Assembly: GCF_014650175.1 (NCBI RefSeq)
Contig: NZ_BMUL01000001.1
Coordinates: 538,013 to 602,012 of the forward strand
Reading direction: 5' to 3'
Length of the DNA stretch: 64,000 nucleotides
Source of the DNA: Streptomyces termitum
GTDB lineage: Bacteria > Actinomycetota > Actinomycetes > Streptomycetales > Streptomycetaceae
This document shows, one piece after another, positions 25,681-33,690 of the stretch. How positions within the stretch are numbered: the first letter of the stretch is position 1; every line of letters begins with the position of its first letter. Below the pieces are notes generated by a model that did no database searches, had not been told where the DNA came from, and saw only the letters and a list, made by a program, of their open reading frames with translations. Both the position numbers and the translations under genes were made by a program.

Positions 25681-26772
25681 TCAGGCGACGCGGGTGGCGC
25701 CCGCGAAGGGCATCTCGTCGATGGGCGCGACGCGGATCGGGGCTCCCGGGCGGGGGGCGTGGATCATCTGGCCGCCGCCGATGTAGAGGCCCACGTGGCT
25801 GATGCCGGAGTAGAAGAAGACCAGGTCGCCCGGGGCGAGCTCGGAGCGGGAGACCCGGCGGCCGGCGTTGATCTGGGTGTAGGTGGTGCGGGGCAGCGAG
25901 ACCCCGGCGGCGCGCCAGGCGGCCTGGGTGAGCCCCGAGCAGTCGTAGCCCGAGGGGCCGGTGGCGCCCCAGACGTAGGGCTTGCCGAGCTGGGCGCGGG
26001 CGAAGGAGATCGCCGCGGCGGCGCGGCCGGCGACCGGGCCCCGGGCGGCCGAGGAGCGGTCGGCCCGGGTGGCGGGGCCCCCGGTCCGGGTGCCGGTCCC
26101 GCCGGGCCGGGGGGTGGCGGTGGCCGCCGGGGCCGCCTCGTACCGGGCCCGCTCCTCGGCGGTCAGCCGGGCGAGGAGGGTGCGCGCCTCGGCGAGTTTG
26201 GCGAGGACGGTCGACTTCTGGCGGCGCAGGTCGGCCTCGTGGCCGCGCAGGGCGGTGAGCCGGCCCGCGGACTCGCTGCGGAGCTGGGCGAGGGCGGCGA
26301 GCTCCCGGCGTACCGAGGTGAGGACGGCGGCCTGGCGGTCGCCCGCCTTCTCGGCGAGCGCGGCCCGCTCCAGGTACTGGTCGGGGTCGGAGGTGAGGAC
26401 GAGCCGCACGGCCGGGTCGAGGCCGCCGGAGCGGTACTGGGCGGCGGCGAGGGCCCCGAGGCCCTGGCGGGCGGTGTTGAGCCGCTCGGTGCGGCGGGCG
26501 GCCTCGTCGCGCAGCCGGTCGTAGGCGGCGCGGGCGGCGTCGGCCCGCTCCTTGGCGCCGTTGTACCGCTCGGTGGCGGCCCCGGCCTCCTCGTAGAGCC
26601 GGTCGATCTCGGCCTCGACCTGGGCGGGGGTGCGGGCCGGGCGGGCCGGGTCGGCGTGGCCGGAGCCCTCGGAGAGGGTGACGGTGGCGGCGGAGGCCAG
26701 GGCGAGGGTCGCGGCGGTGCGGAGCGCCGGGCGGCCGAGCGGTGACCGCCGGGGTTTTCGGTGAGCTGCCAC
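25681..26772 (-). CDS. Secreted NlpC/P60 peptidoglycan endopeptidase (RipA-like)
   Basis: Cleaves peptide bonds in peptidoglycan stems outside the cell. The 363-residue protein has a signal peptide (about 1-41, Arg-rich then LRTAATLALASAATVTL), a long coiled coil (about 45-190, typical of RipA/CwlO autoinhibitory regions), a Pro/Gly/Thr linker, and the NlpC/P60 domain (about 240-363). The catalytic Cys is in YDCSGLTQ (near 278) and the His in SHVGLYIG (near 326). It lies convergent to the response regulator gene, with a long 5' region upstream (26773-27113). Confidence 0.93.
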   Translation of the reverse strand: MAAHRKPRRSPLGRPALRTAATLALASAATVTLSEGSGHADPARPARTPAQVEAEIDRLYEEAGAATERYNGAKERADAARAAYDRLRDEAARRTERLNTARQGLGALAAAQYRSGGLDPAVRLVLTSDPDQYLERAALAEKAGDRQAAVLTSVRRELAALAQLRSESAGRLTALRGHEADLRRQKSTVLAKLAEARTLLARLTAEERARYEAAPAATATPRPGGTGTRTGGPATRADRSSAARGPVAGRAAAAISFARAQLGKPYVWGATGPSGYDCSGLTQAAWRAAGVSLPRTTYTQINAGRRVSRSELAPGDLVFFYSGISHVGLYIGGGQMIHAPRPGAPIRVAPIDEMPFAGATRVA

Positions 26773-27113
26773 GAGGGCGGGTCACATCCTCTTCCGATGG
26801 GGGACGGTGCGGCCGGAGCCGGCGGCGGGCCGCACAGGGGAGACGGTCCGCCGCCGGGGTTTTCCGGCAGGGGGGTCGGCACCGCCGGTCGTCCGGCGGG
26901 GTGGGGAGCCGACCACCCGGGGCAGGACGCTAGCCCCGCAGGTCACGATCCGGCGTCGGGTTGACCGTTATTGGCGCCGGATGACGTCCCGGGACCGTTC
27001 GCTTTCGTCCGGGAGGGGCGGAGAGGGAGGTTTCCGAGGGCGGGCGACCGATGCGGGGGAGTGGGTGGACCCGGCCGGAGAGCGGTGCTAGGGCCCCGGT
27101 TAGGCTCCGCCCC
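26773..27113. promoter_or_regulatory. Long intergenic region upstream of the NlpC/P60 gene
   Basis: A 341-nt gap between divergent genes. On the minus strand, GGGGCTAGCGTCC gives a -10-like TAGCGT, implying a leader of roughly 150 nt with several G/C hairpins before the hydrolase. Long leaders of wall hydrolase genes in Streptomyces can hold c-di-AMP (ydaO-type) riboswitches; I could not match the conserved core by eye. On the plus strand TAGGCT (27101-27106) lies 7 nt before the ATG at 27114. Confidence 0.35.
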
Positions 27114-27467
27114 ATGGACATCCTCATCAATGTCTTCGTCGCGCTCCACGTCATCGGCATCGCCTCGCTGCTGGGCGGTTTCCTCACCCAGATGAAGGCG
27201 ATCGGGGCCGGTACGGCCCGGTTCACCCCGGCGATGCTGCACGGCGCGCTGACCATGCTGGTCACCGGCGTCGCGCTCGTCGGCCTGCACCAGGCCGAGG
27301 GCCACACGGTGAACAACATCAAGATCGGCATCAAGCTGGCGATCCTCGTGGTGATCCTCGGCATCGTCTACGTCAAGCGCGACGAGGAGACCGCCGACAA
27401 GGCCCTCTTCGGCGCCGTCGGCGGCCTGACCATGGCGAACATCTTCATCGCGACCCTCTGGACGTGA
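27114..27467 (+). CDS. Small four-helix membrane protein, hypothetical
   Basis: A 118-residue integral membrane protein: helices at ILINVFVALHVIGIASLLGG, LHGALTMLVTGVALVGL, IGIKLAILVVILGIVYV and LFGAVGGLTMANIFIATLW. It resembles conserved actinobacterial proteins of unknown function. The ATG at 27114 is selected because TAGGCT ends 7 nt upstream with no Shine-Dalgarno sequence, so the message is probably leaderless. It stands alone, divergent from the NlpC gene and upstream of pcrA. Confidence 0.85.
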   Translation: MDILINVFVALHVIGIASLLGGFLTQMKAIGAGTARFTPAMLHGALTMLVTGVALVGLHQAEGHTVNNIKIGIKLAILVVILGIVYVKRDEETADKALFGAVGGLTMANIFIATLWT

Positions 27468-27591
27468 CCCCTCCGGCGGTCTGACCGGTGCCCCGGCGGG
27501 CGCCGCGCGGGCCGCCTCCCCGGGCCGCCCGGACCGGAACCGGCCGAAGGCGGGGCCGGATGTCGGCGGGGCGTCCTAGACTCGTGAGGCG

Positions 27592-30120
27592 ATGAGCAGC
27601 CTCTTTGACGACAGCTTCCTGGCCGGCCTCCAGTCCTCCGCCCCGGAGGAGGACCCGCCCCCGCCCGAGGACGACGCCCACGGCGCACCGGCCCCGGAGG
27701 AGGTCCCGCACGACCTGTTCGGGGCGCACTTCGACGCGCCCCCGCCCCGCGACCCGTACTACCGGGACGGCGCCCCCCGCCCGGTGGTGGACCCGGCCGC
27801 CCTGCTGGACGGGCTGAACGAGCAGCAGCGTGCCGCCGTCGTGCACACCGGCTCCCCGCTGCTCATCGTGGCCGGCGCGGGCTCCGGCAAGACCCGGGTC
27901 CTCACCCACCGCATCGCCCACCTCCTGGGCACGCGGTACGTGCACCCCGGCCAGATACTGGCGATCACCTTCACCAACAAGGCCGCCGGGGAGATGAAGG
28001 AGCGCGTCGAGCAGCTCGTCGGCCCCCGGGCGAACGCGATGTGGGTGATGACCTTCCACAGCGCCTGCGTCCGCATCCTGCGCCGCGAGTCCAAGCGGCT
28101 CGGCTTCACCTCCTCGTTCTCGATCTACGACGCCGCCGACTCCAAGCGCCTGATGGCGCTGGTCTGCCGCGACCTGGACCTGGACCCGAAGAAGTTCCCG
28201 CCGAAGTCCTTCAGCGCCAAGATCTCGAACCTGAAGAACGAGCTGATCGACGAGGAGACCTTCGCCGACCAGGCCGCCGACGGTTTTGAGAAGACGCTCG
28301 CCGAGGCTTATCGGATGTACCAGGCGCGGCTGCGCGAGGCCAACGCCCTGGACTTCGACGACATCATCATGACGACGGTGCACCTGCTCCAGGCGTTCCC
28401 GGACGTCGCCGAGCACTACCGCCGCCGCTTCCGCCACGTCCTGGTCGACGAGTACCAGGACACCAACCACGCCCAGTACACGCTGGTGCGCGAGCTGGTC
28501 GGCACCGGCTACGAGGACCTGGGCCCGGCCGAGCTGTGCGTCGTCGGCGACGCCGACCAGTCGATCTACGCCTTCCGCGGCGCGACGATCCGCAACATCC
28601 TCCAGTTCGAGGAGGACTACCCGGACGCGACGACGATCCTGCTGGAGCAGAACTACCGCTCCACCCAGACGATCCTCTCCGCCGCCAACGCGGTCATCGA
28701 GCGCAACGAGTCCCGCCGCCCCAAGAACCTGTGGACCGACGCGGGCGCGGGCGCGCAGATCACCGGCTACGTCGCGGACACCGAGCACGACGAGGCGCAG
28801 TTCGTCGCCGACGAGATCGACCGGCTGACGGACGCCGGGGACGCGAAGGCCGGGGACGTCGCCGTCTTCTACCGGACCAACGCCCAGTCCCGCGTCTTCG
28901 AGGAGATCTTCATCCGCGTCGGCCTGCCCTACAAGGTCGTCGGCGGGGTGCGGTTCTACGAGCGCAAGGAGGTCCGGGACGTCCTGGCCTACCTGCGCGT
29001 CCTCGCCAACCCCGAGGACAACGTGCCGCTGCGCCGCATCCTCAACGTGCCCAAGCGCGGCATCGGCGAGCGCGCCGAGGCGATGATCGACGCGCTCGCG
29101 CTCCGCGAGCGGATCACCTTCCCGCAGGCGCTGAAGCGGGTGGACGAGGCGTACGGCATGGCGGCCCGCTCGGCCAACGCCGTGAAGCGGTTCAACACGC
29201 TGATGGACGAGCTGCGCACGATCGTGGAGTCCGGCGCGGGCCCGGCGGTCGTCCTGGAGGCGGTGCTGGAGCGCACCGGCTACCTCGCGGAGCTCCAGGC
29301 GTCCACCGACCCGCAGGACGAGACCCGGATCGAGAACCTCCAGGAACTGGCCGCCGTGGCCCTGGAGTTCGAGCAGGACCGCGCCGCCGCCGAGGACGGG
29401 GCGGCGGCGGAGGCGGCCGACGGAGCCGCGGAGGAAGCGGCCGGGGCGGCGGCGGGCGCGGGCACGCTCGCGGAGTTCCTGGAGCGGGTCGCGCTGGTCG
29501 CGGACTCGGACCAGATCCCCGACGAGGACGAGGAGGGTTCCGGCGTCATCACGCTGATGACCCTGCACACCGCGAAGGGCCTGGAGTTCCCGGTGGTCTT
29601 CCTCACCGGCATGGAGGACGGCGTCTTCCCGCACATGCGGGCGCTGGGCCAGACCAAGGAGCTGGAGGAGGAGCGGCGCCTCGCGTACGTGGGCATCACG
29701 CGCGCGCGGGAGCGGCTCTACCTGACGCGGTCGTCGATGCGCAGCGCCTGGGGCCAGCCCTCGTACAACCCGGCCTCGCGCTTCCTGGAGGAGATCCCGC
29801 CGGCGTACCTGGAGTGGAAGCGGACCGGGCCGGTGGCGCGTCCGGCGGGGCCGGTCTCCGGCGCCGCCTCCGCGCTGTCGTCGTCGCTCTCCTCGTCGCG
29901 GGCCCGCTCGGGCCCCTCGGGCTTCGCGACGCGCCGCGCGGGCGCGGAGAAGCCGGTGGTCGCGCTGACGGTCGGCGACCGGGTCACGCACGACCAGTTC
30001 GGCCTGGGCACGGTCGTGGCGGTGACGGGTTCGGGTTCGGACGCGCAGGCGACGATCGACTTCGGCGACGAGAAGCCGAAGCGGCTGCTGCTGCGGTACG
30101 CGCCGGTCGAGAAGCTGTAG
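27592..30120 (+). CDS. pcrA: ATP-dependent 3'-5' DNA helicase PcrA/UvrD
   Basis: Superfamily 1A helicase for repair and removal of nucleoprotein barriers. The protein is 842 residues. An acidic N-terminal stretch (about 1-70) precedes motif I (GAGSGKTRVLTHR, about 93), the TFTNKAA motif, Walker B VDEYQDTN (near 285), GDADQSIYAFRGA, the motif IV-VI region (LMTLHTAKGLEFPVVFLTG, AYVGITRAR), and a C-terminal beta-rich tail (VGDRVTHDQFGLGTVVAV) typical of PcrA that binds RNA polymerase. ATG 27592 follows GTGAGGCG; TAGACT (27577) is a -10 candidate. Monocistronic, with a strong terminator. Confidence 0.96.
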   Translation: MSSLFDDSFLAGLQSSAPEEDPPPPEDDAHGAPAPEEVPHDLFGAHFDAPPPRDPYYRDGAPRPVVDPAALLDGLNEQQRAAVVHTGSPLLIVAGAGSGKTRVLTHRIAHLLGTRYVHPGQILAITFTNKAAGEMKERVEQLVGPRANAMWVMTFHSACVRILRRESKRLGFTSSFSIYDAADSKRLMALVCRDLDLDPKKFPPKSFSAKISNLKNELIDEETFADQAADGFEKTLAEAYRMYQARLREANALDFDDIIMTTVHLLQAFPDVAEHYRRRFRHVLVDEYQDTNHAQYTLVRELVGTGYEDLGPAELCVVGDADQSIYAFRGATIRNILQFEEDYPDATTILLEQNYRSTQTILSAANAVIERNESRRPKNLWTDAGAGAQITGYVADTEHDEAQFVADEIDRLTDAGDAKAGDVAVFYRTNAQSRVFEEIFIRVGLPYKVVGGVRFYERKEVRDVLAYLRVLANPEDNVPLRRILNVPKRGIGERAEAMIDALALRERITFPQALKRVDEAYGMAARSANAVKRFNTLMDELRTIVESGAGPAVVLEAVLERTGYLAELQASTDPQDETRIENLQELAAVALEFEQDRAAAEDGAAAEAADGAAEEAAGAAAGAGTLAEFLERVALVADSDQIPDEDEEGSGVITLMTLHTAKGLEFPVVFLTGMEDGVFPHMRALGQTKELEEERRLAYVGITRARERLYLTRSSMRSAWGQPSYNPASRFLEEIPPAYLEWKRTGPVARPAGPVSGAASALSSSLSSSRARSGPSGFATRRAGAEKPVVALTVGDRVTHDQFGLGTVVAVTGSGSDAQATIDFGDEKPKRLLLRYAPVEKL

Positions 30121-30126
30121 CGGTAC

Positions 30127-30174
30127 GTACGCCGAAGGGCCCGGTCCAGGTGGGGACCGGGCCCTTCGGCGTAC
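30127..30174. terminator. 21-bp perfect hairpin between pcrA and the M23 gene
   Basis: The arms 30127-30147 and 30154-30174 pair without mismatch around a 6-nt loop. The genes converge, so it serves both strands. Confidence 0.88.
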
Positions 30175-30221
30175 CGCCGTGCGGGGGCGGACCGGACGCG
30201 GGGGACCGGTGCCGCGCGGGC

Positions 30222-31811
30222 TCAGGTGGTGGGGTCGAGGCCCTTGCTGCGGAGCCAGGCCAGCGGGTCGATGGCGGAGCCGCCGCCGGGCCGGACCTCG
30301 AAGTGGAGGTGCGGGCCGGTGGAGTTGCCGGAGTCGCCGGAGTAGGCGATGACGTCGCCGGCCTTGACCTTGCCCATGCGGATCTTGGGGCTGCTGAGGT
30401 GGCAGTACCAGGTCTCGGTGCCGTCCGGGGCGGTCACGATGACCATGTTGCCGTAGGCGCTGTTGATCTGGGTGCGGACGGTGCCGTCCGTCGCGGCCAT
30501 GACCGGGGTGCCGTACTGCACGGGGAAGTCGATGCCGGTGTGCACCGACATCCAGTTGACGCCGGCCTGGCCGAAGCGGGCGCTGAGCTGGTGCAGCTTC
30601 ACCGGCAGGGCGTACTTGGGGCGCAGGGCCTCGCGGCGGGCGGCCTCGGCCTCGCGCTTCTTCTTCTCCTCGGCCTGCCGGACCTTGAGGTCGATGCGCT
30701 CCTGGGTGCGGCTGGCGCGGTCGCCGAAGTCGCGGGCGCCGCCGGCCAGGGCGGTGAGCTGGGTGTCCAGGGTGTTGTTGGCCGCGACCTGCTTCACGCT
30801 GGCGGGGTCGGCGACGGTGAGCGCGGTGTCCTTCTGCTTCGGGGCGTCGTCGCCGCCGATGCCGGGGAGCCCGCCGACGGAGGCGGCGGCGATGCCGGCG
30901 ACGCCCATGACGCAGGCGGACGGGACGGCGACGGTCAGGAGGGCGGAGCGCTTGGCGGGGGTGCGGCGCCGGGCGCGGCCGCCACCGCCGGGGGCGCGGC
31001 GCGCGGCGCGGGCGTCGGTGCGGACCTCGGGCGCGGGGCGCTCCTCGGCGGGCTCGCCGTCGGCGTCGGCGTCGGGGCCCGCCGCGCCGTCGTCGTACGC
31101 CTCCGGGCCGTCGTACGACGCGTCGTACGCCTCGGTGTCCTCGTACGTCTCCGCGTCGGCGTAGGCGTTCTCGTACGCGGGGGTGTCGTCCTCGTACGCG
31201 TCCGTGCCGGGGGCGGTGTACGGCTCCTGGGCCGGCTCCGTCTCGTAGGGGACGTACTGCTGGGGGACGACCGGCTCGGCCTGCTCGGCGGCCTGGTTCC
31301 ACGCGGTGGCGTCGTAGACGCCGGTCTCGGTGGTGAAGGCGGGGGCGGCCCACTGGCCGGTGGCGTCGTACGGCTCGTAGCCGGCCCCGGTGTCCTGGGG
31401 GGCGTAGCCGCCGGAGTGGAGGGTCTCGTACTGCCCGGTGTGCTGGGCCTCGGTCCAGGCGGAGGCGTCCCACTGGCCGGTCGTGTCGTACGTCCCGTAC
31501 GCCGCCGGCTCGTACGCGGTGGCGGTGGCGGTCGCGGCGGCGGCCCACTGGCCGGTGGTGTCCCACTGACCGGTGGCGTCGTAGCCGCCGGCGACGGCGT
31601 CGTAGCCGGTCGCGGTGGTCCAGGCACCCGTGTCGTACGCGCCGGTCGTGTCGTACGTACCGGTGGCGGCGTACTGGCCGAGGTCCCACTGGCCGCTGTG
31701 ATCGGCCTGCCCGGCGTCGGACCAGGATCCGAAGAGGGGGTCGGCCGCGAAGCCGCCGGTGGGGTGGGCGCCGTCTCCGGCGTACCCGGCGTGGGGGTGC
31801 TGGTCGTTCAC
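30222..31811 (-). CDS. Membrane-anchored M23 (LytM) peptidase with TGQW-repeat cytoplasmic tail
   Basis: A 529-residue protein, GTG at 31811 preferred over the TTG one codon upstream (GAGAGAG upstream). The N-terminal 290 residues are low-complexity, rich in Tyr, Thr, Gly and Trp, with at least five D-x-T/S-G-Q-W copies. One membrane helix (LLTVAVPSACVMGVAGIAAA), a short coiled coil rich in Lys/Glu/Arg, then the M23 domain: HTGIDF (His 424, Asp 428), YCHLS (His 471) and PHLHFEV (His 501, 503), all zinc ligands and catalytic residues present. It cleaves peptidoglycan peptides outside the membrane; the inner tail is probably an interaction region (inference). Confidence 0.92.
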   Translation of the reverse strand: MNDQHPHAGYAGDGAHPTGGFAADPLFGSWSDAGQADHSGQWDLGQYAATGTYDTTGAYDTGAWTTATGYDAVAGGYDATGQWDTTGQWAAAATATATAYEPAAYGTYDTTGQWDASAWTEAQHTGQYETLHSGGYAPQDTGAGYEPYDATGQWAAPAFTTETGVYDATAWNQAAEQAEPVVPQQYVPYETEPAQEPYTAPGTDAYEDDTPAYENAYADAETYEDTEAYDASYDGPEAYDDGAAGPDADADGEPAEERPAPEVRTDARAARRAPGGGGRARRRTPAKRSALLTVAVPSACVMGVAGIAAASVGGLPGIGGDDAPKQKDTALTVADPASVKQVAANNTLDTQLTALAGGARDFGDRASRTQERIDLKVRQAEEKKKREAEAARREALRPKYALPVKLHQLSARFGQAGVNWMSVHTGIDFPVQYGTPVMAATDGTVRTQINSAYGNMVIVTAPDGTETWYCHLSSPKIRMGKVKAGDVIAYSGDSGNSTGPHLHFEVRPGGGSAIDPLAWLRSKGLDPTT

Positions 31812-31891
31812 CAACGTCTCTCTCGCCTCGGCAGCAGGACCAGTCCGGGGTGGGCCCGACAGGGGGTGTCCCGGGGGGAAGCAGTGGCGCG

Positions 31892-31921
31892 ACTGTACCC
31901 GGCGGTATGCGGGACCGACAA
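31892..31921 (-). promoter_or_regulatory. Housekeeping-type promoter of the M23 gene
   Basis: On the minus strand TTGTCG (31921-31916), an 18-nt spacer and TACAGT (31897-31892) make a good sigma-70-class promoter, giving a leader of roughly 75 nt. Confidence 0.55.
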
Positions 31922-32053
31922 TCTTCGGCGGGGTTCACCCGGGCGGGAAAGGGGCGATCGGTCGCGTTTCGGCAGGTCGCGCACAGAGCTTTGGCCTTGT
32001 GTTCGAAGAATGTTCGATGGAAGAGGTCGCGAGTGTCGGACGGCGCGGCGCGC

Positions 32054-32887
32054 TCACGCCACGGAAGCGGTCCCTCCGCCCCGCGTCCCGCCGGTCTCCT
32101 CCGCCCCGTCCGCGTCCAGCGCCGCCAGGATCTCCGCCGCCACTGCCGGGTGCACCGGCAGCGCGAGATGGCCGACCCCGCTCACCCGTACATCGCATGT
32201 CCGCAGGTCGGGGTGGTCGAGCCGGGCCGTCTCCACCGGCACCATGATCCGGTCCAGGTCGCTCCAGAAGCTCACGAACCGGGTCCGGCAGCCCGGCGCG
32301 GGCCCCGCCAGCTCCCGCAGCACCTCCGACCCCGGCCGCATCTGCCGCACCAGCGGATGCGCGTCGGCGAGCGGCGCGACCGAGGTGCCCGCGTGCGGGG
32401 TGCCGAGGGTGACCAGGGTCCGCACCCGGACGTCACCGCCCAGCCGCTGCACGTAGTAGCGGGCGATCAGCCCGCCCAGGCTGTGGCCCACCAGGTCCAC
32501 CTCGCGGTGGCCGGTGCGCGCCCGGACCGCCTCGACCTGCCGCCCCAGCAGCTCGGCGGCGGTCCGCAGGTCGCAGGTGAGCGGCGAGTAGTTGAGCGAG
32601 ACGACGTGCGCCCGGCCGTGCCGCAGCAGGGCGCGGCGCAGCAGGACGAAGACCGAGCGGTTGTCGGCGAAGCCGTGCAGCAGGACGACCGGGCGCGGGC
32701 CCCGCTCCGGGGGCAGGGCGCGCGGGGCCCCGGCGGCGGCGCCAGAGGGCGCGTCGGAGCCGTCGGGGCGGGCCGGAGCGGAGCGCTCGGCGGCGATGCC
32801 CGACGGGTAGAGGAGGAGATGGCCGGTGAGGATCGCGATCTCCAGGACGGTGGCCTTCATCAGGACGGTGACCTTGGCGAACTCCAT
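32054..32887 (-). CDS. Alpha/beta-hydrolase, triacylglycerol-lipase-like esterase
   Basis: A 277-residue protein; ATG 32887 has GGGAGGT 7 nt upstream. The N-terminal hydrophobic stretch ([21 protein letters not shown]) is a signal or membrane anchor. The hydrolase core shows the oxyanion strand [10 protein letters not shown], nucleophile elbow GHSLGG (Ser near 136), an Asp candidate in SDLDRIM, and His in VGHLALP. It resembles secreted lipases such as LipA/EstA types; the substrate is unknown. It lies between the M23 gene and icmB, with no evident operon partner. Confidence 0.85.
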   Translation of the reverse strand: MEFAKVTVLMKATVLEIAILTGHLLLYPSGIAAERSAPARPDGSDAPSGAAAGAPRALPPERGPRPVVLLHGFADNRSVFVLLRRALLRHGRAHVVSLNYSPLTCDLRTAAELLGRQVEAVRARTGHREVDLVGHSLGGLIARYYVQRLGGDVRVRTLVTLGTPHAGTSVAPLADAHPLVRQMRPGSEVLRELAGPAPGCRTRFVSFWSDLDRIMVPVETARLDHPDLRTCDVRVSGVGHLALPVHPAVAAEILAALDADGAEETGGTRGGGTASVA

Positions 32888-33206
32888 CGCCGACCTCCCG
32901 TACGGCCCGCGCGGGACCTTCCGGCCGGGGCCCGGGGCCAGGCGGACGCCGGTGCGCCGGGGCCGCGCCGCACGGACGACGGCACGGACCCCGGCGACCG
33001 GTGTCGCGGCTGCTCGCGCGGTCCGCCCCGGGGCGGCTGGTGGGCCCAGGAGGAGGGCCCGAACGGGGCGGAACGCGGAGCGAACGTGTCCCACGGGTGA
33101 TTTCCCCCTTCCGCGCCGTCGCGAAACGGCCCCGTGCGGGATGCTGGACCCGACGTTCGTCCACCGCCCCCGCGCCGGAGCACGGGGGGCGCATGGGGAG
33201 GCAGTG
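32888..33206. other. Intergenic gap upstream of icmB and the lipase gene
   Basis: A 319-nt divergent gap. I see no coding frame and no clear palindrome; GGGAGGCAG before the ATG at 33207 is the icmB ribosome site. Promoters for both genes must lie here but could not be pinpointed. Confidence 0.5.
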
Positions 33207-33617
33207 ATGGGTGTGACCGGTCCGATCCGCGTCGTGGTCGCCAAGCCGGGGCTCGACGGCCACGACCGGGGCGCCAAGGTCATCGCGCGCGCCCTGCGCG
33301 ACGCCGGCATGGAGGTCGTCTACACCGGGCTCCACCAGACGCCCGAGCAGATCGTCGCCACCGCGATCCAGGAGGACGCCGACGCGATCGGCCTGTCGAT
33401 CCTCTCGGGCGCGCACAACACGCTCTTCGCCCAGGTCATCGACCTGCTCAAGGAGCGCGACGCGGAGGACATCAAGGTCTTCGGCGGCGGCATCATCCCG
33501 GAGGCCGACATCCCGCCGCTCAAGGAGAAGGGCGTCGCGGAGATCTTCACCCCGGGCACCACGACCGCGTCGATCGTCGACTGGGTGAACACGCACGTCC
33601 GCACGACGGCGGCCTGA
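33207..33617 (+). CDS. icmB: Isobutyryl-CoA mutase small (cobalamin-binding) subunit
   Basis: Binds adenosylcobalamin for interconversion of isobutyryl-CoA and n-butyryl-CoA, linking valine breakdown and butyryl-CoA supply. The 136-residue protein is a lone B12-binding domain with the base-off signature [15 protein letters not shown] (D-x-H-x2-G), SILSGAH and GGGIIPEAD. The length matches free-standing small subunits such as IcmB. GGGAGG precedes the ATG at 33207. The large substrate-binding subunit is not in the window. The synteny I recall with S. coelicolor icmB supports the name over a methylmalonyl-CoA mutase fragment. Confidence 0.85.
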   Translation: MGVTGPIRVVVAKPGLDGHDRGAKVIARALRDAGMEVVYTGLHQTPEQIVATAIQEDADAIGLSILSGAHNTLFAQVIDLLKERDAEDIKVFGGGIIPEADIPPLKEKGVAEIFTPGTTTASIVDWVNTHVRTTAA

Positions 33618-33643
33618 CCCCGGCCACCTCCGCGGAGGCTTCC

Positions 33644-33667
33644 GGGCACGGGCACGGGCACGGGCAC
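33644..33667. repeat. Four tandem copies of GGGCAC
   Basis: A simple hexamer array between icmB and the convergent DUF5691 gene. Possibly part of the termination region; no other role seen. Confidence 0.7.
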
Positions 33668-33690
33668 GGACGCCGTGAGCCGTACGGCCG

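Noticed and set aside
26773..27000. c-di-AMP (ydaO-type) riboswitch before the NlpC/P60 gene
   Set aside because: The context suits it, but I could not match the conserved core by eye. An Infernal search with the Rfam ydaO-yuaA model would decide.
32001..32020. LexA-like box (TTCGAAGAATGTTCGAT) upstream of the M23 gene
   Set aside because: The halves are one base too close and one half lacks the terminal C of the CGAAC-N4-GTTCG consensus; it is also on the wrong side of the better promoter at 31892-31921.
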